Shown here: positions 6,801-13,013 of the stretch, one piece after another
Layout: each line of letters opens with the position of its first letter
How positions within the stretch are numbered: position 1 is the stretch's first letter
Assembly: GCA_002395225.1 (NCBI GenBank)
Contig: DGWH01000120.1
Location: 2,888-17,986, forward strand
Direction: 5' to 3'
DNA length: 15,099 nucleotides
Source: Christensenella sp. UBA4263
Lineage (GTDB): Bacteria; Bacillota; Clostridia; Christensenellales; Aristaeellaceae
The notes under the pieces: model-generated
What the model saw: the letters and a program-made list of their open reading frames with translations, nothing else
What the model was told of the DNA's origin: nothing
Databases searched by the model: none
Made by a program: the position numbers and the translations under genes

Positions 6801-7616
6801 ACTGGATCAATATTTAATAACAGTAAAGGATCTATTTTCAACATTATTAACAAAAATGATCCTGTACCTCTTCTTCCTCTGAAAGGCTGGAACTTCAGGC
6901 GTTATGGGGTAGACTACTCTTTCTCTATGGAAACCCTATCTACTATGACAGAATGGAAATCAATCCTGAATCATTCAGAATTAGTTAAGAGAACTAATCA
7001 GTTGACAATTGGAGAGGCTTTCGCCCAGATATCCGGAAAAGGAAAATGTATTTTCGAATCGGAATCCCTTGTCGACAATTCGGTAAATGGCTGTTTCTAT
7101 AAGATCGCCCAAAACCGGAATGAGCTCTATTCATTGCAGGAAGCAGTAACAGCAAAAGAAACCGGAATAATAGAAACACGGTATTCAGCTCGACTCAATT
7201 ATAATGATAAATCCAATTTATCTAAAAACGGTTTTTCCATACCTGAAAACCTTTCCTTGCCCATGGAAAAAAGTGCAGGAATTAGAGCAGTCGTTGCGAA
7301 TTTTATCAAGGACGAAAACGAAAGAAAAAAAAAGTTTGGTATACCAGAAAACAGACCTGTTGGCGCAGCCAGATACTTTGAGGCAGATGAGAAAAACTTC
7401 ACTTATCTTAAGATCGCTCCTCAGTATTCGATGGTGCTGATGGGATATCTTTGTGACCATAGGGACATGGCGCTAGATTTTATAGCTCATAATATTTTTC
7501 ACGAGGCGCTAATAGGTTTAATCGGCATGGTTGCGGGTTCTACTATGCTGCGTCCACATTTTACGCCCGCATATGTCCTGGGAGCATATGATTGCCGCAA
7601 AGAGGAAGACAGCTGA
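3837..7616 (+). CDS. large exported class 3 lipase-domain protein with TSP3-like calcium repeats and vWA-like region
   Basis: The 1259-residue product starts at ATG 3837 behind AACGGAGG; an ATG at 3768 lacks such a site. Order of parts: signal peptide 1-29 (cleavage near TASA/DE); a beta-rich N domain 35-110; LPMTGD (116-121), a hydrophobic stretch 124-143 and basic RYFKR; a second signal-like segment 150-172 ending PPARA; five Asp-rich calcium-type repeats 209-322 (DTDGDG, DSDGDG); a beta-rich domain to 460; a vWA-like region 484-645 with a degenerate MIDAS (DMKNS); three more Asp-rich repeats 655-745; and a lipase class 3 domain about 780-1050. The lipase domain has the nucleophile elbow GHSRGG (Ser943), a likely catalytic Asp1008 in NKNDPVP, and a candidate His1046. 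The C-terminal 200 residues are unrecognised. It probably acts on lipids or esters at or outside the cell surface. Its lower G+C suggests transfer. Confidence 0.88.
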   Translation: MRDFHGSGKVLCCLIVLLLLMPTFGTASADEAVQLFTHIEANNTSFGPGESTNLYVVPVNDSSAYLDHLTIDLKLPEDISIVDTILPDQPDKLDPYETKVFQYIVRNVSSLATDTLPMTGDQLPPFSLLLLVSVISCLGVGVAGRYFKRMLSLLLVAILISGLLPQIPPARAEGTLLSGHSGHLTLTVAGKNTQVSAAAFAQKTSDLADTDFDNDGLSALEERFFRSDDNSTDTDGDGLPDELEVHILGTDPSKLDTDSNGIADGHEDADEDGLDNLKEIEMGLIPCSPDSDGDGLSDGDEVNNYKTDPLNSDTDGDKMPDGFEVFHGTNPLVFESSVTITESYDKEKASSAVIPTITVNKVSGGQAASLLLTEIPEDDYFLGTELPGYVGNAFDITMNDSHSVSAILTMTYDRSLIGDGFEPVICTFDKETQTLIELPSTDHKDGTISTNLEHFSVYLVVNKKKGSIKKTETIADKIPIPKKECVLLLDMKNSPSDEASMLLEDALSSFHFQVVLAQNKNPMSFKGASQVYTASGTLETVHDSVSELIEHHGFGWKHALASAQPPRVLDSIYLFTSGKNQLTTDEVTELVKNANQEKLKIFIFLITLGSGTYSESDLIPLVSLTSGTGGKLYMIGSKSDLWPVPDGSSYGEEQDDSDLDSNGDGISDAVTRKMVQGKILTTTGRKIFDGFSYAEIQSSADVDGDGIRNGDEIRYIKGSDTVWLLSDPAFPDSDFDGINDNKDASPLNHVRSFVWKSSDTADLSIGFPMNYRWFANNPSKFNRQLAIASSYMADLAYGGKDHTMAEIQGSVQGTSRTIVDFSLHSLGMSDVVQKSVMSYDDVHNAMATIGHHEFTYQGKKHMVLMVGITGYVNDGWEWISNFTVGLPSESGLWKNWTENSHHLGFDIPASLIINELASYLKEQSVSTEISKADEVDIWTFGHSRGGAISNLIASKIIKGSLSQIPASKRRVFAYDFATPRNTQEENVGTGSIFNNSKGSIFNIINKNDPVPLLPLKGWNFRRYGVDYSFSMETLSTMTEWKSILNHSELVKRTNQLTIGEAFAQISGKGKCIFESESLVDNSVNGCFYKIAQNRNELYSLQEAVTAKETGIIETRYSARLNYNDKSNLSKNGFSIPENLSLPMEKSAGIRAVVANFIKDENERKKKFGIPENRPVGAARYFEADEKNFTYLKIAPQYSMVLMGYLCDHRDMALDFIAHNIFHEALIGLIGMVAGSTMLRPHFTPAYVLGAYDCRKEEDS

Positions 7617-7679
7617 ATGCTTTATGCTGGAAAATGTTCTAAACGATGATGTAAACACATTCATGGGTAAAAATATCGG

Positions 7680-8162
7680 ATGGAACTGTCAGTTGATTAC
7701 CAAATGGATTTCCTGGTGACATATTACGATTGCTGTGTGGAACAGGAGTCTGTCCCGGCAAATATCATCAAAGCGGTGAAAAGTGATGAAACCGAAAAGC
7801 TCTTGAAGACCTTGATTCAGACGTGCAAATCTGATTCTGAGATGCTTGAAATCATAGAGGATGCACTTCGTTCCTTTTAGGAATACCATGCTGCAATTTA
7901 TTCCATGGAAATCAGGAAACGGATTCTGTCCGGAACTGTGGGGGTGTAGCCGTATCAGGAAGAAGTCAGGAATATGGATCAGCAGCGAACCAACCGTCAT
8001 AATGCGGTCATTGCCAATATCAGTGTGCTGAACCGACTGGCAGAGAAGTCAGGTCCTCCACCTGTTTATGATGGTGTAATTTCCAAGGATCATCCATACA
8101 GACGGCAGATTGCAGGCGCTGTACTGAACTATGTCCGGGACATCATTCTGGAGCGACCGTAA
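7680..8162 (+). pseudogene. DUF3232-like gene interrupted by two in-frame TAG codons
   Basis: One frame runs 161 codons from ATG 7680 to TAA 8160-8162, broken only by TAG at 7878-7880 and TAG at 7947-7949. The pieces read MELSVDYQMDFLVTYYDCC, SEMLEIIEDALRSF, EYHAAIYSMEIRKRILSG and, after the second TAG, RTNRHNAVIANISVLNRLAE and PPVYDGVISKDHPYRRQIAG. The last two stretches and the overall length of about 160 residues match my memory of the DUF3232 family, small helical proteins of unknown function; that assignment is moderate. No insertion or deletion is needed to restore the product. The ribosome binding site is weak. It starts 63 bases after the lipase-domain gene stop and is closed by a strong terminator. 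Decay is the simplest reading; TAG suppression is an alternative. Confidence 0.6.
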
Positions 8163-8184
8163 TTGTCCGATATTTTTTAAAGCT

Positions 8185-8227
8185 GAAAGCAGAGGAAAAC
8201 GCTGTTTCCTCTGCTTTCTGTTTTTCT
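8185..8227 (+). terminator. strong intrinsic terminator after the DUF3232-like gene
   Basis: A perfect 14 bp stem (8185-8198 with 8205-8218, GAAAGCAGAGGAAA/TTTCCTCTGCTTTC) with a six-base loop is followed by TGTTTTTCTG on the plus strand. It probably ends the transcript that begins at the lipase-domain gene. Confidence 0.88.
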
Positions 8228-8290
8228 GTTGTCAGCAGACAATGAAAGATGAAGCTCCAGGATTCGGGAGCATTGCTCAGCTGGAGAGAC

Positions 8291-9059
8291 TTACAGCGAA
8301 AGCTTGCTTTTCCGGATAGCCGCCATTCTGGTGAGGTCTCCATGCCGGATCTCATGCTCCAGTGCTGCAGAAAATGGGGGCCTGTCAGATTTTCATCGGA
8401 AACGGTGTGATGCGTGATAAAGCTGCAGTCGCAGGTCAGGTGCTCCACGAAAGTCTTCGGTTCCGCCAACATTTCCTGTTCACTGAGAGGGGAGAACTCT
8501 CCGCGCTCCGCTTCAACCAGCAGCGGTGTTCCGGGAACCATGACCAGTCCGCCGGTGCTGACTACTATCGGATGGCACTGACTGAAGATTTCGCTTAATG
8601 AACAGCATGATCCTGGCTGTGTTCCTTTCCTGCCACACCGTTCAGGAATGTCATCCAGAACTGAATGCCCACTTCTGTGAGCTTGGCACATTGCTCGAGG
8701 ATGTCACTGGCGTAATACCCTTTATTGATTCTCTCCAGCATCCAGTCATTGCTACTCTCGACACCCAGGGAGATTTCCCTGAGTCCCATCTCCCGCAGAC
8801 TTTTCAGCTGCTCGACGGTTTTGTTGCGGATATCCGTTACCCGGGTGCCCGCGTAGATATATTCCATCTTGGGCAGAGCAGCGTTGATCTTTTTCAGGAT
8901 CGACGTCAGCCTGTCATAGGTGAGTGCCAGCGGATTGGTGCTCAGCAGCTGGATGGTAGCGGCATCCGGATCCGTTTCGCGAAGTTCGCGCAGATCCTCG
9001 TCGATCCACTCCATAGGCTGCATTTTGAAGGGAACATCCTTGTACCAAAAATACAAACA
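8291..9059 (-). pseudogene. radical SAM protein remnant, truncated and frameshifted
   Basis: The first frame (9056 to a TAA at 8595-8597) reads YKDVPFKMQPMEWIDEDL, LSTNPLALTYDRLTSIL, YIYAGTRVTDIRNKTVEQL, GLREISLGVESSNDW and ERINKGY, typical of the barrel of a B12-independent radical SAM protein. The sequence continues in another frame as SEIFSQCHPIVVSTGG, PGTPLLVEAERGEFSPLSEQ and EHLTCDCSFITHH. It then continues in a third frame as ALEHEIRHGDLTRMAAIRKS, ending at TAA 8291-8293. One inserted base near 8597 would restore the first junction (HAVH-S-S-EIFSQ). A second indel lies near 8371-8380. Upstream, only one Cys (codon 9057-9059) is left of the expected CxxxCxxC cluster motif, so the N terminus is missing and the enzyme would be dead. 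The family call is firm; the substrate is unknown. Confidence 0.82.
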
Positions 9060-9082
9060 CGAATGAATAGAAGAGATGACAT

Positions 9083-9440
9083 ATGAGTAAAACTGATATT
9101 GCTTTTATCGGTCACATGTGCCGTGATGAAATCGTCGATGCCCGGGGACAAACATCCATAGCCATCGGAAGCGCCGTTCTGTGCGGAGCCATGGCAGCAG
9201 TCAAATGCGGAAAAAAAGTCGCCGCCATTATAAAAATGGATCCGAAGGACGCTCCATGTATGGTTTACCCACCATAAGTCTCTTTCAGACTCAGGATTCC
9301 ACTTTTTCGCTTCTATTATTGCTTAACACACTGCTAAAATAGCCGTTTTGATATGTAAGCAAATCAAAAACGGACTTATGGTGGGTGAATCATGTATATC
9401 CATTCTTCGCGAAAACGGAATCGACGTTCATGTCCGTCCG
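9083..9440 (+). pseudogene. PfkB/ribokinase-type sugar kinase, 5' fragment split by an insertion
   Basis: From ATG 9083 the frame reads SKTDIAFIGHMCRDEIVD, GSAVLCGAMAAVKCGKKV and AAIIKMDPKDA, the N-terminal Rossmann-like part of PfkB-family carbohydrate or nucleoside kinases (the GSAxLCGAxAA segment is typical). It is stopped by a TAA inside the inserted element at 9262-9390. After the element the same protein resumes as CISILRENGIDVHVRPI before being cut off near 9430-9445, where a GNAT fragment on the other strand abuts. About 80 residues of an expected 270-330 remain, so the catalytic GAGD region is lost. The ribosome binding site is weak, and the upstream side abuts the truncated radical SAM remnant. 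Confidence 0.75.
9262..9390. mobile_element. 129 bp MITE-like element with terminal inverted repeats and 7 bp target duplication
   Basis: The ends are inverted copies: ACCCACCATAAGTC at 9267-9280 and GACTTATGGTGGGT at 9373-9386, perfect over 14 bp and about 17 of 18 when extended outward. The direct repeat CATGTAT flanks it at 9255-9261 and 9391-9397. Removing the element plus one CATGTAT copy joins the PfkB frame exactly (KDAPCISILRENG). The interior has no reading frame of note and contains one more hairpin (9343-9352 with 9363-9373, one bulge). It is therefore non-autonomous; the family of the mobilising transposase is unknown. Confidence 0.85.
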
Positions 9441-9580
9441 ATCCAATTTCTCACGCGCTGCCCATCGAAGGTGTAAGGATAGTGCTGCATGATTTCAGGA
9501 TCTCCGAGCACCCTGAACAGCGCGTCGCCATCCTCCATGTTCATTTCCCGAAGCAGCAGCCTTTTCGTCTCCAAAACCAT
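9428..9580 (-). pseudogene. GNAT N-acetyltransferase, N-terminal fragment
   Basis: The 50-residue frame begins MVLETKRLLLREMNMEDGDA and continues LGDPEIMQHYPYTFDGQRV. This is the beta1-alpha1 start of RimJ-type GNAT acetyltransferases, which use acetyl-CoA. It stops at WIGRT, where a full protein would have another 110-130 residues including the acetyl-CoA loop. A good ribosome binding site (GGAGGACAT) precedes the ATG, so a dead peptide could still be made. It lies 47 bases after the MATE gene on the same strand and may once have been its operon partner. The break coincides with the end of the PfkB fragment. Confidence 0.75.
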
Positions 9581-9627
9581 ATGTCCTCCCCCTTCCTCAC
9601 CGCCAGGCATTCCCCATGCCTGTCTTC

Positions 9628-11004
9628 TCATGTCGCCTGCACCGTCAGATTTTTCACCCACTTCTCCTTCTTCAGCCACAGGTGGGCGATGATAATCTTG
9701 ACAAAATTCGTCAGCTTTAATACGCCATACATCAGCACCGGTCCCCAGTCCGTCCAGCGTGCCAACAGCAGGATGCCGGGAATGACCACAAGCAGCGTCA
9801 CGCCGCCATCTACCACTGCACCCATGACCGTGTCACCTCCGGCACGGGCCACGGAAAACTGTACATTGGTGTAAACCCACAGAGGCATATACAGGGATAC
9901 CAGCAGCACGAGATCCCGGCAGATTTCCTGGGCTACCTGAGAAAGATGCCCGAACACCAGCGGTGTCAGCAGCGTTACCATTGCTCCCATCAGCGTCATG
10001 AACAGGCCAAACACCACGGCGGCGGACAGCATCCAGGTCTTCTGATTTCTGGCCTCGTCCAGCAGTCCTTTGCCCAGGGTTTTGCCGATGATGACGGAGG
10101 TGGCCGTATTAATGCCGCCGAAGGACACGAACAGCAGGTTCACGATAGCCCAGCCTGCCGACATGCCGGAGACGACGTCCGCGCCGCCGCGTCCGTTATA
10201 TACGGCGGTGGTTACGGTTTCGGAAATCACCCACAGCAGCTCTGAGAACAGCATCAGCCAGCCCTTTCTCAGGATGAAACCGAACAGTTTCCAGTCCGTT
10301 GGCAGCTTTTCACTATGCTTTTCCAGGAACGGCTGCGGATGACGGATGACAAAGAGAACATAAAGCGCCATTTCAACGAACCGGGCAATGATGGTCGCAT
10401 AAGCCGCGCCGCGCACCTCAAGCCTCGGAGCACCAAGGTTGCCATAGATGAGCACCCAGTTCAACGTGCAGTTCACCATCGTGCCGATGACGGAAATCAT
10501 CAATGGTGCCTGTACCTGCCCAATCTCACGCATAGAGGTGGCCAGCACGACAGAAACGCAGAAGGGGATGCCCATGAAACCCATGAGACGCATATACTCC
10601 TCGCCCGCATCCAGAATTGCCTCCGCTTCGGTATTCCCGAGGACCATCATGCCAAGGATTTGCCGGGGAAACACAAAGCAAACCAGCAGATAAACGACGA
10701 CAAAGCTTCCGATCAGATAAAACTTGAACCGGAGCGCCTGATGCATGCCTGCTTTGTTTTTCGCACCGGAAAACTGCGTCATATAGATGCCGCCCGCTGC
10801 ACAAATGGCATTGGACAGTACCATGAACACAAACAGGATCTGGCCTGCCACGCTCACGCCTGACATCTTTACATCCCCAAGTCCCGCCACCATGAAGTTG
10901 TCCACCAGGGAGACCAGTGACTGGATCAGCGCCTGCAGCATCACAGGGATGCCGATCATCAATGCCTGCCTGTAAAAAGTCAGGCTGCCAAAATATCTTT
11001 TCAT
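9628..11004 (-). CDS. MATE family multidrug efflux transporter
   Basis: The 458-residue product has the length and 12-helix pattern of MATE exporters (NorM/DinF-type), which expel organic cations and drugs in exchange for Na+ or H+ in the cytoplasmic membrane. Typical features are the N-terminal GIPVMLQALIQSLVSLVDNF with the V-D-N-F signature, GIYMTQFSGAKN in the first half, and the second-half equivalents SAGWAIVNLLFVSFGGINTA and GKTLGKG. The start follows GAAGGAGGCGATTAT. Its promoter at 11118-11165 lies in a long inverted repeat, so it appears inducible. A truncated GNAT gene follows. The substrate cannot be deduced. Confidence 0.93.
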   Translation of the reverse strand: MKRYFGSLTFYRQALMIGIPVMLQALIQSLVSLVDNFMVAGLGDVKMSGVSVAGQILFVFMVLSNAICAAGGIYMTQFSGAKNKAGMHQALRFKFYLIGSFVVVYLLVCFVFPRQILGMMVLGNTEAEAILDAGEEYMRLMGFMGIPFCVSVVLATSMREIGQVQAPLMISVIGTMVNCTLNWVLIYGNLGAPRLEVRGAAYATIIARFVEMALYVLFVIRHPQPFLEKHSEKLPTDWKLFGFILRKGWLMLFSELLWVISETVTTAVYNGRGGADVVSGMSAGWAIVNLLFVSFGGINTATSVIIGKTLGKGLLDEARNQKTWMLSAAVVFGLFMTLMGAMVTLLTPLVFGHLSQVAQEICRDLVLLVSLYMPLWVYTNVQFSVARAGGDTVMGAVVDGGVTLLVVIPGILLLARWTDWGPVLMYGVLKLTNFVKIIIAHLWLKKEKWVKNLTVQAT

Positions 11005-11117
11005 ATAATCGCCTCCTTCGGCGAAGTTTCACACATCATATGTTTTGATTAATTACCTGCTGAGCCTTTCCATCCGACCGATTGCTTTCTCCGGTTCCCG
11101 GCCGCAAAAACGAATAA

Positions 11118-11165
11118 GGTGACCTTGAGTTCACCCATTATAGTGAACGTAAGGTCACCCGTCAA
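11118..11165 (-). promoter_or_regulatory. MATE promoter inside an inverted-repeat operator
   Basis: On the minus strand, TTGACG (11160-11165), a 17-base spacer and a perfect TATAAT (11137-11142) form a strong promoter. The spacer (11143-11159, GTGACCTTACGTTCAC core) and the segment after the -10 box (11118-11135) are inverted copies of each other with about two mismatches over 17 bases. The -10 box lies between the arms. The leader to the ATG is about 125 bases. A repressor or a MerR/TetR-type drug-responsive regulator would fit; none is adjacent in the window. Confidence 0.8.
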
Positions 11166-11375
11166 GTCCCTGCGTAATGATTTCATCCCGTTCCAAAAAT
11201 AAGTTTCTGAACCTGATTTGACTCAGTTTCAATGACACTCCAATTGACCCAGGATCATTTATTTGAGAGGCAAAGTATAGGCGGGTTATGCTGGCGGACA
11301 GTATAAATAACTGACAGGAGGTAAAAAAGATTCAGCAAAGGGATTGTCTATCCCAAACTCTTGTAAATCATCTTG
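11166..11375. other. intergenic stretch with an orphan Shine-Dalgarno and a possible junction
   Basis: No convincing gene is present. On the plus strand GACAGGAGGTAAAAAAG (11312-11329 region) is a textbook ribosome binding site, but no ATG, GTG or TTG follows at a usable distance. On the minus strand the frame of the ATPase gene stays open for 28 codons after its TGA, ending at a TAA near 11295. Together these suggest that the ATPase segment joins older chromosome near 11325-11335. Confidence 0.35.
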
Positions 11376-12674
11376 TCACTCCATCGTCTCAAGGGCGAGG
11401 GCCGTCTCCGCTCCTACGACCTCCGGATCATCCTCACCAAGAACAGTTATCAGTTTGCACAGTGAGATCCGTGCATTCTCTATTGAACCAGCCGCCAAAG
11501 CCTCGTGAAATCTCGTTATTTCTTCTTTCACGTCATCCTGACGTTCCGGAACATCCATCACCGTATTAAGAATCGTATTGGCATCTTTTCCATAGGTTAA
11601 TGGTGCTGTCCATGCAGCACAGTCCTTTAATATCACCACCTCATCCGGCTTTGCAGAAGCGATGACACTTGGCGCCTGAGTAGATACAATGAACTGCACC
11701 TTCGGAAAAATACTTTTCAGTGTTCCAATGATATTCCTCTGCCATGCAGGATGCAGATGCAGCTCAATTTCGTCAATCAGGACAACGCCATCCGTTTTTT
11801 GAGTTACACCGTCCAATAACTGAGGATTCAAAAGTGCCATTCGGCACGCCATATCAGCAACCATGATAAGCACGCTCCTGTAACCATCGCTCATTTGGCT
11901 AAACGCAAGCACTTCAAATCGCCCGTCTTTTGTTTCATATGTAACTTCAATCTCGTGGTTTTTTACGTTATATCTGCATCTGGCGGCATTCCCATTAATG
12001 CCTGAATTCCCTGAGTGTCTGAAGCACTCAAGAACCGCCTTCTTAACAGCTTCAAGTTCCGGAATTGGCTTTTTCTCCTGCAGTTCCAGGTAAGTCATTT
12101 GTTCGAACCATTTGTGCATTATCTTATCATTTGTCATGGCATCCAGGCAGTCCGCATACCCTGTGAAGCGACTATTCAGATCAACGCCTGCTGATTCGCG
12201 TTTTTCTCTCTTCTTCCTCCAAAGACGCCCCGCACCATAGTATGAGAGGATCGGCAAAATCACAGATGCGTCTGATGCATGTATCCTTTGCTTCAACTCT
12301 GCTGCCGCCTGAATTAGTTCTCTTGCCTCTCCATAAGTCGTGTTTCCTTTTTCAGTTTTCAAGGCTCTGGCCCAGGTAATCTCCTTCCCCGTTATCGTTC
12401 CTTTGCACTCTATTCTTGAAGGATACTGACCCCTCGTCTCAATCCCGCTTCCAAGCACAGCACTTTCTGTTCTTACATCACTCTTGTGAATGTTCCCTGT
12501 TGAAGACCCACCCATTCCGAGAAAAAAACTGGCTAACCCTGCCGCCAGCCCATCCAGCACAGCAGATTTACCGCTGCCATTATTCCCCACAAGAATCGTA
12601 AAATTACCCGGCAGGTCGAGTATGAATTCTTTGAAGCATCGATAATTCGAGAGTACCAACCTGCTGATCCTCAT
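11376..12674 (-). CDS. AAA family ATPase of the PtuA/retron-associated type
   Basis: The 432-residue product begins MRISRLVLSNYRCFKEFIL, typical of RecF/OLD/SMC-like ATPases. Visible motifs are Walker A GNNGSGKS (about residues 31-38), the family motif SYYGAGRLW, the signature-like SQMSDGYRS, Walker B VVLIDEIELHLHP and the switch segment STQAPSV. The last has Gln where many relatives have His (TTHSP). The C-terminal YGKDANTILNTVMDVPER and GEDDPEV stretches match ATPases of Septu (PtuA) and retron-Ec78-like defence systems, which act with an HNH nuclease (PtuB). No nuclease or reverse transcriptase is next to it here, so a defence role is inferred by family only. The start follows TGAGGAGAACGTGCT. 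The gene is A+T-richer than its flanks, which suggests transfer. Confidence 0.85.
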   Translation of the reverse strand: MRISRLVLSNYRCFKEFILDLPGNFTILVGNNGSGKSAVLDGLAAGLASFFLGMGGSSTGNIHKSDVRTESAVLGSGIETRGQYPSRIECKGTITGKEITWARALKTEKGNTTYGEARELIQAAAELKQRIHASDASVILPILSYYGAGRLWRKKREKRESAGVDLNSRFTGYADCLDAMTNDKIMHKWFEQMTYLELQEKKPIPELEAVKKAVLECFRHSGNSGINGNAARCRYNVKNHEIEVTYETKDGRFEVLAFSQMSDGYRSVLIMVADMACRMALLNPQLLDGVTQKTDGVVLIDEIELHLHPAWQRNIIGTLKSIFPKVQFIVSTQAPSVIASAKPDEVVILKDCAAWTAPLTYGKDANTILNTVMDVPERQDDVKEEITRFHEALAAGSIENARISLCKLITVLGEDDPEVVGAETALALETME

Positions 12675-12696
12675 AGCACGTTCTCCTCACTTCCCA

Positions 12697-12861
12697 CTAA
12701 ACTTGTTCTCCATTTCCGGAGTCATGACGCCGCGCCGCATCCTGCGGCGCTTTCTTTTTTCCCCTTCCGGAGAGGATCCCCATGGTCTGCATCTGTCTCA
12801 TCTGCGTGACCTCAATCGTGTTGTCCGGGTGAAATACACCGTCTTCCGTCTTTTTTCCGCA
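12697..12861 (-). pseudogene. possible 3' remnant of an unidentified gene
   Basis: An open frame of 54 codons between a TGA (12862-12864) and a TAG (12697-12699) reads EDGVFHPDNTIEVTQMRQMQ followed by TMGILSGRGKKKAPQDAARR. The first part looks like conserved protein sequence rather than noise, but it has no start codon with a ribosome binding site and I do not recognise the family. It ends 22 bases before the ATPase start on the same strand, so it may be the tail of a former upstream gene. Apart from this and the sites listed, 12675-13013 shows no gene. Confidence 0.3.
12732..12760 (+). terminator. intrinsic terminator, plus-strand orientation
   Basis: A perfect 8 bp G+C stem (GCGCCGCA/TGCGGCGC, loop TCC) is followed by TTTCTTTTTT on the plus strand. 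No plus-strand gene leads into it, so it either marks the end of a gene since lost or shields the ATPase start from opposing transcription. Confidence 0.75.
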
Positions 12862-12884
12862 TCATTAATATTATATTTTGTCTA

Positions 12885-12913
12885 TTGACTTTATAGAATA
12901 TATCGCTTATGAT
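12885..12913 (+). promoter_or_regulatory. predicted promoter of the DUF2318/HMA/SafE operon
   Basis: TTGACT (12885-12890), a 17-base A+T-rich spacer and TATGAT (12908-12913) form a strong promoter about 100 bases before the DUF2318 gene. No metal-regulator palindrome could be assigned with confidence. Confidence 0.7.
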
Positions 12914-13013
12914 TCAGTCCATCAATAGAACACAGTGTCGGCGCACAGCGTCGATCGATCAGATATGAACACCAAATGGTTGGAAAACGTTGAACGAAAA
13001 GGAAGTGTATTGA

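Noticed and set aside
8143..8691. Treating the 182-codon minus frame as an intact gene
   Set aside because: Only its middle part (SEIFSQ to about LTGPHF) is protein-like and continues the radical SAM remnant; both ends run into other frames and past the real stop at 8291.
10315..10863. Plus-strand open frames of up to 182 codons opposite the MATE gene
   Set aside because: Antisense frames of a G+C-rich membrane protein gene; the sequence is low in hydrophobic order and rich in His, Arg and Asp, as expected for a shadow.
12675..13013. Retron msr/msd or other structured RNA next to the PtuA-type ATPase
   Set aside because: No reverse transcriptase in the window, and the only strong hairpin nearby is an ordinary terminator with a T run.
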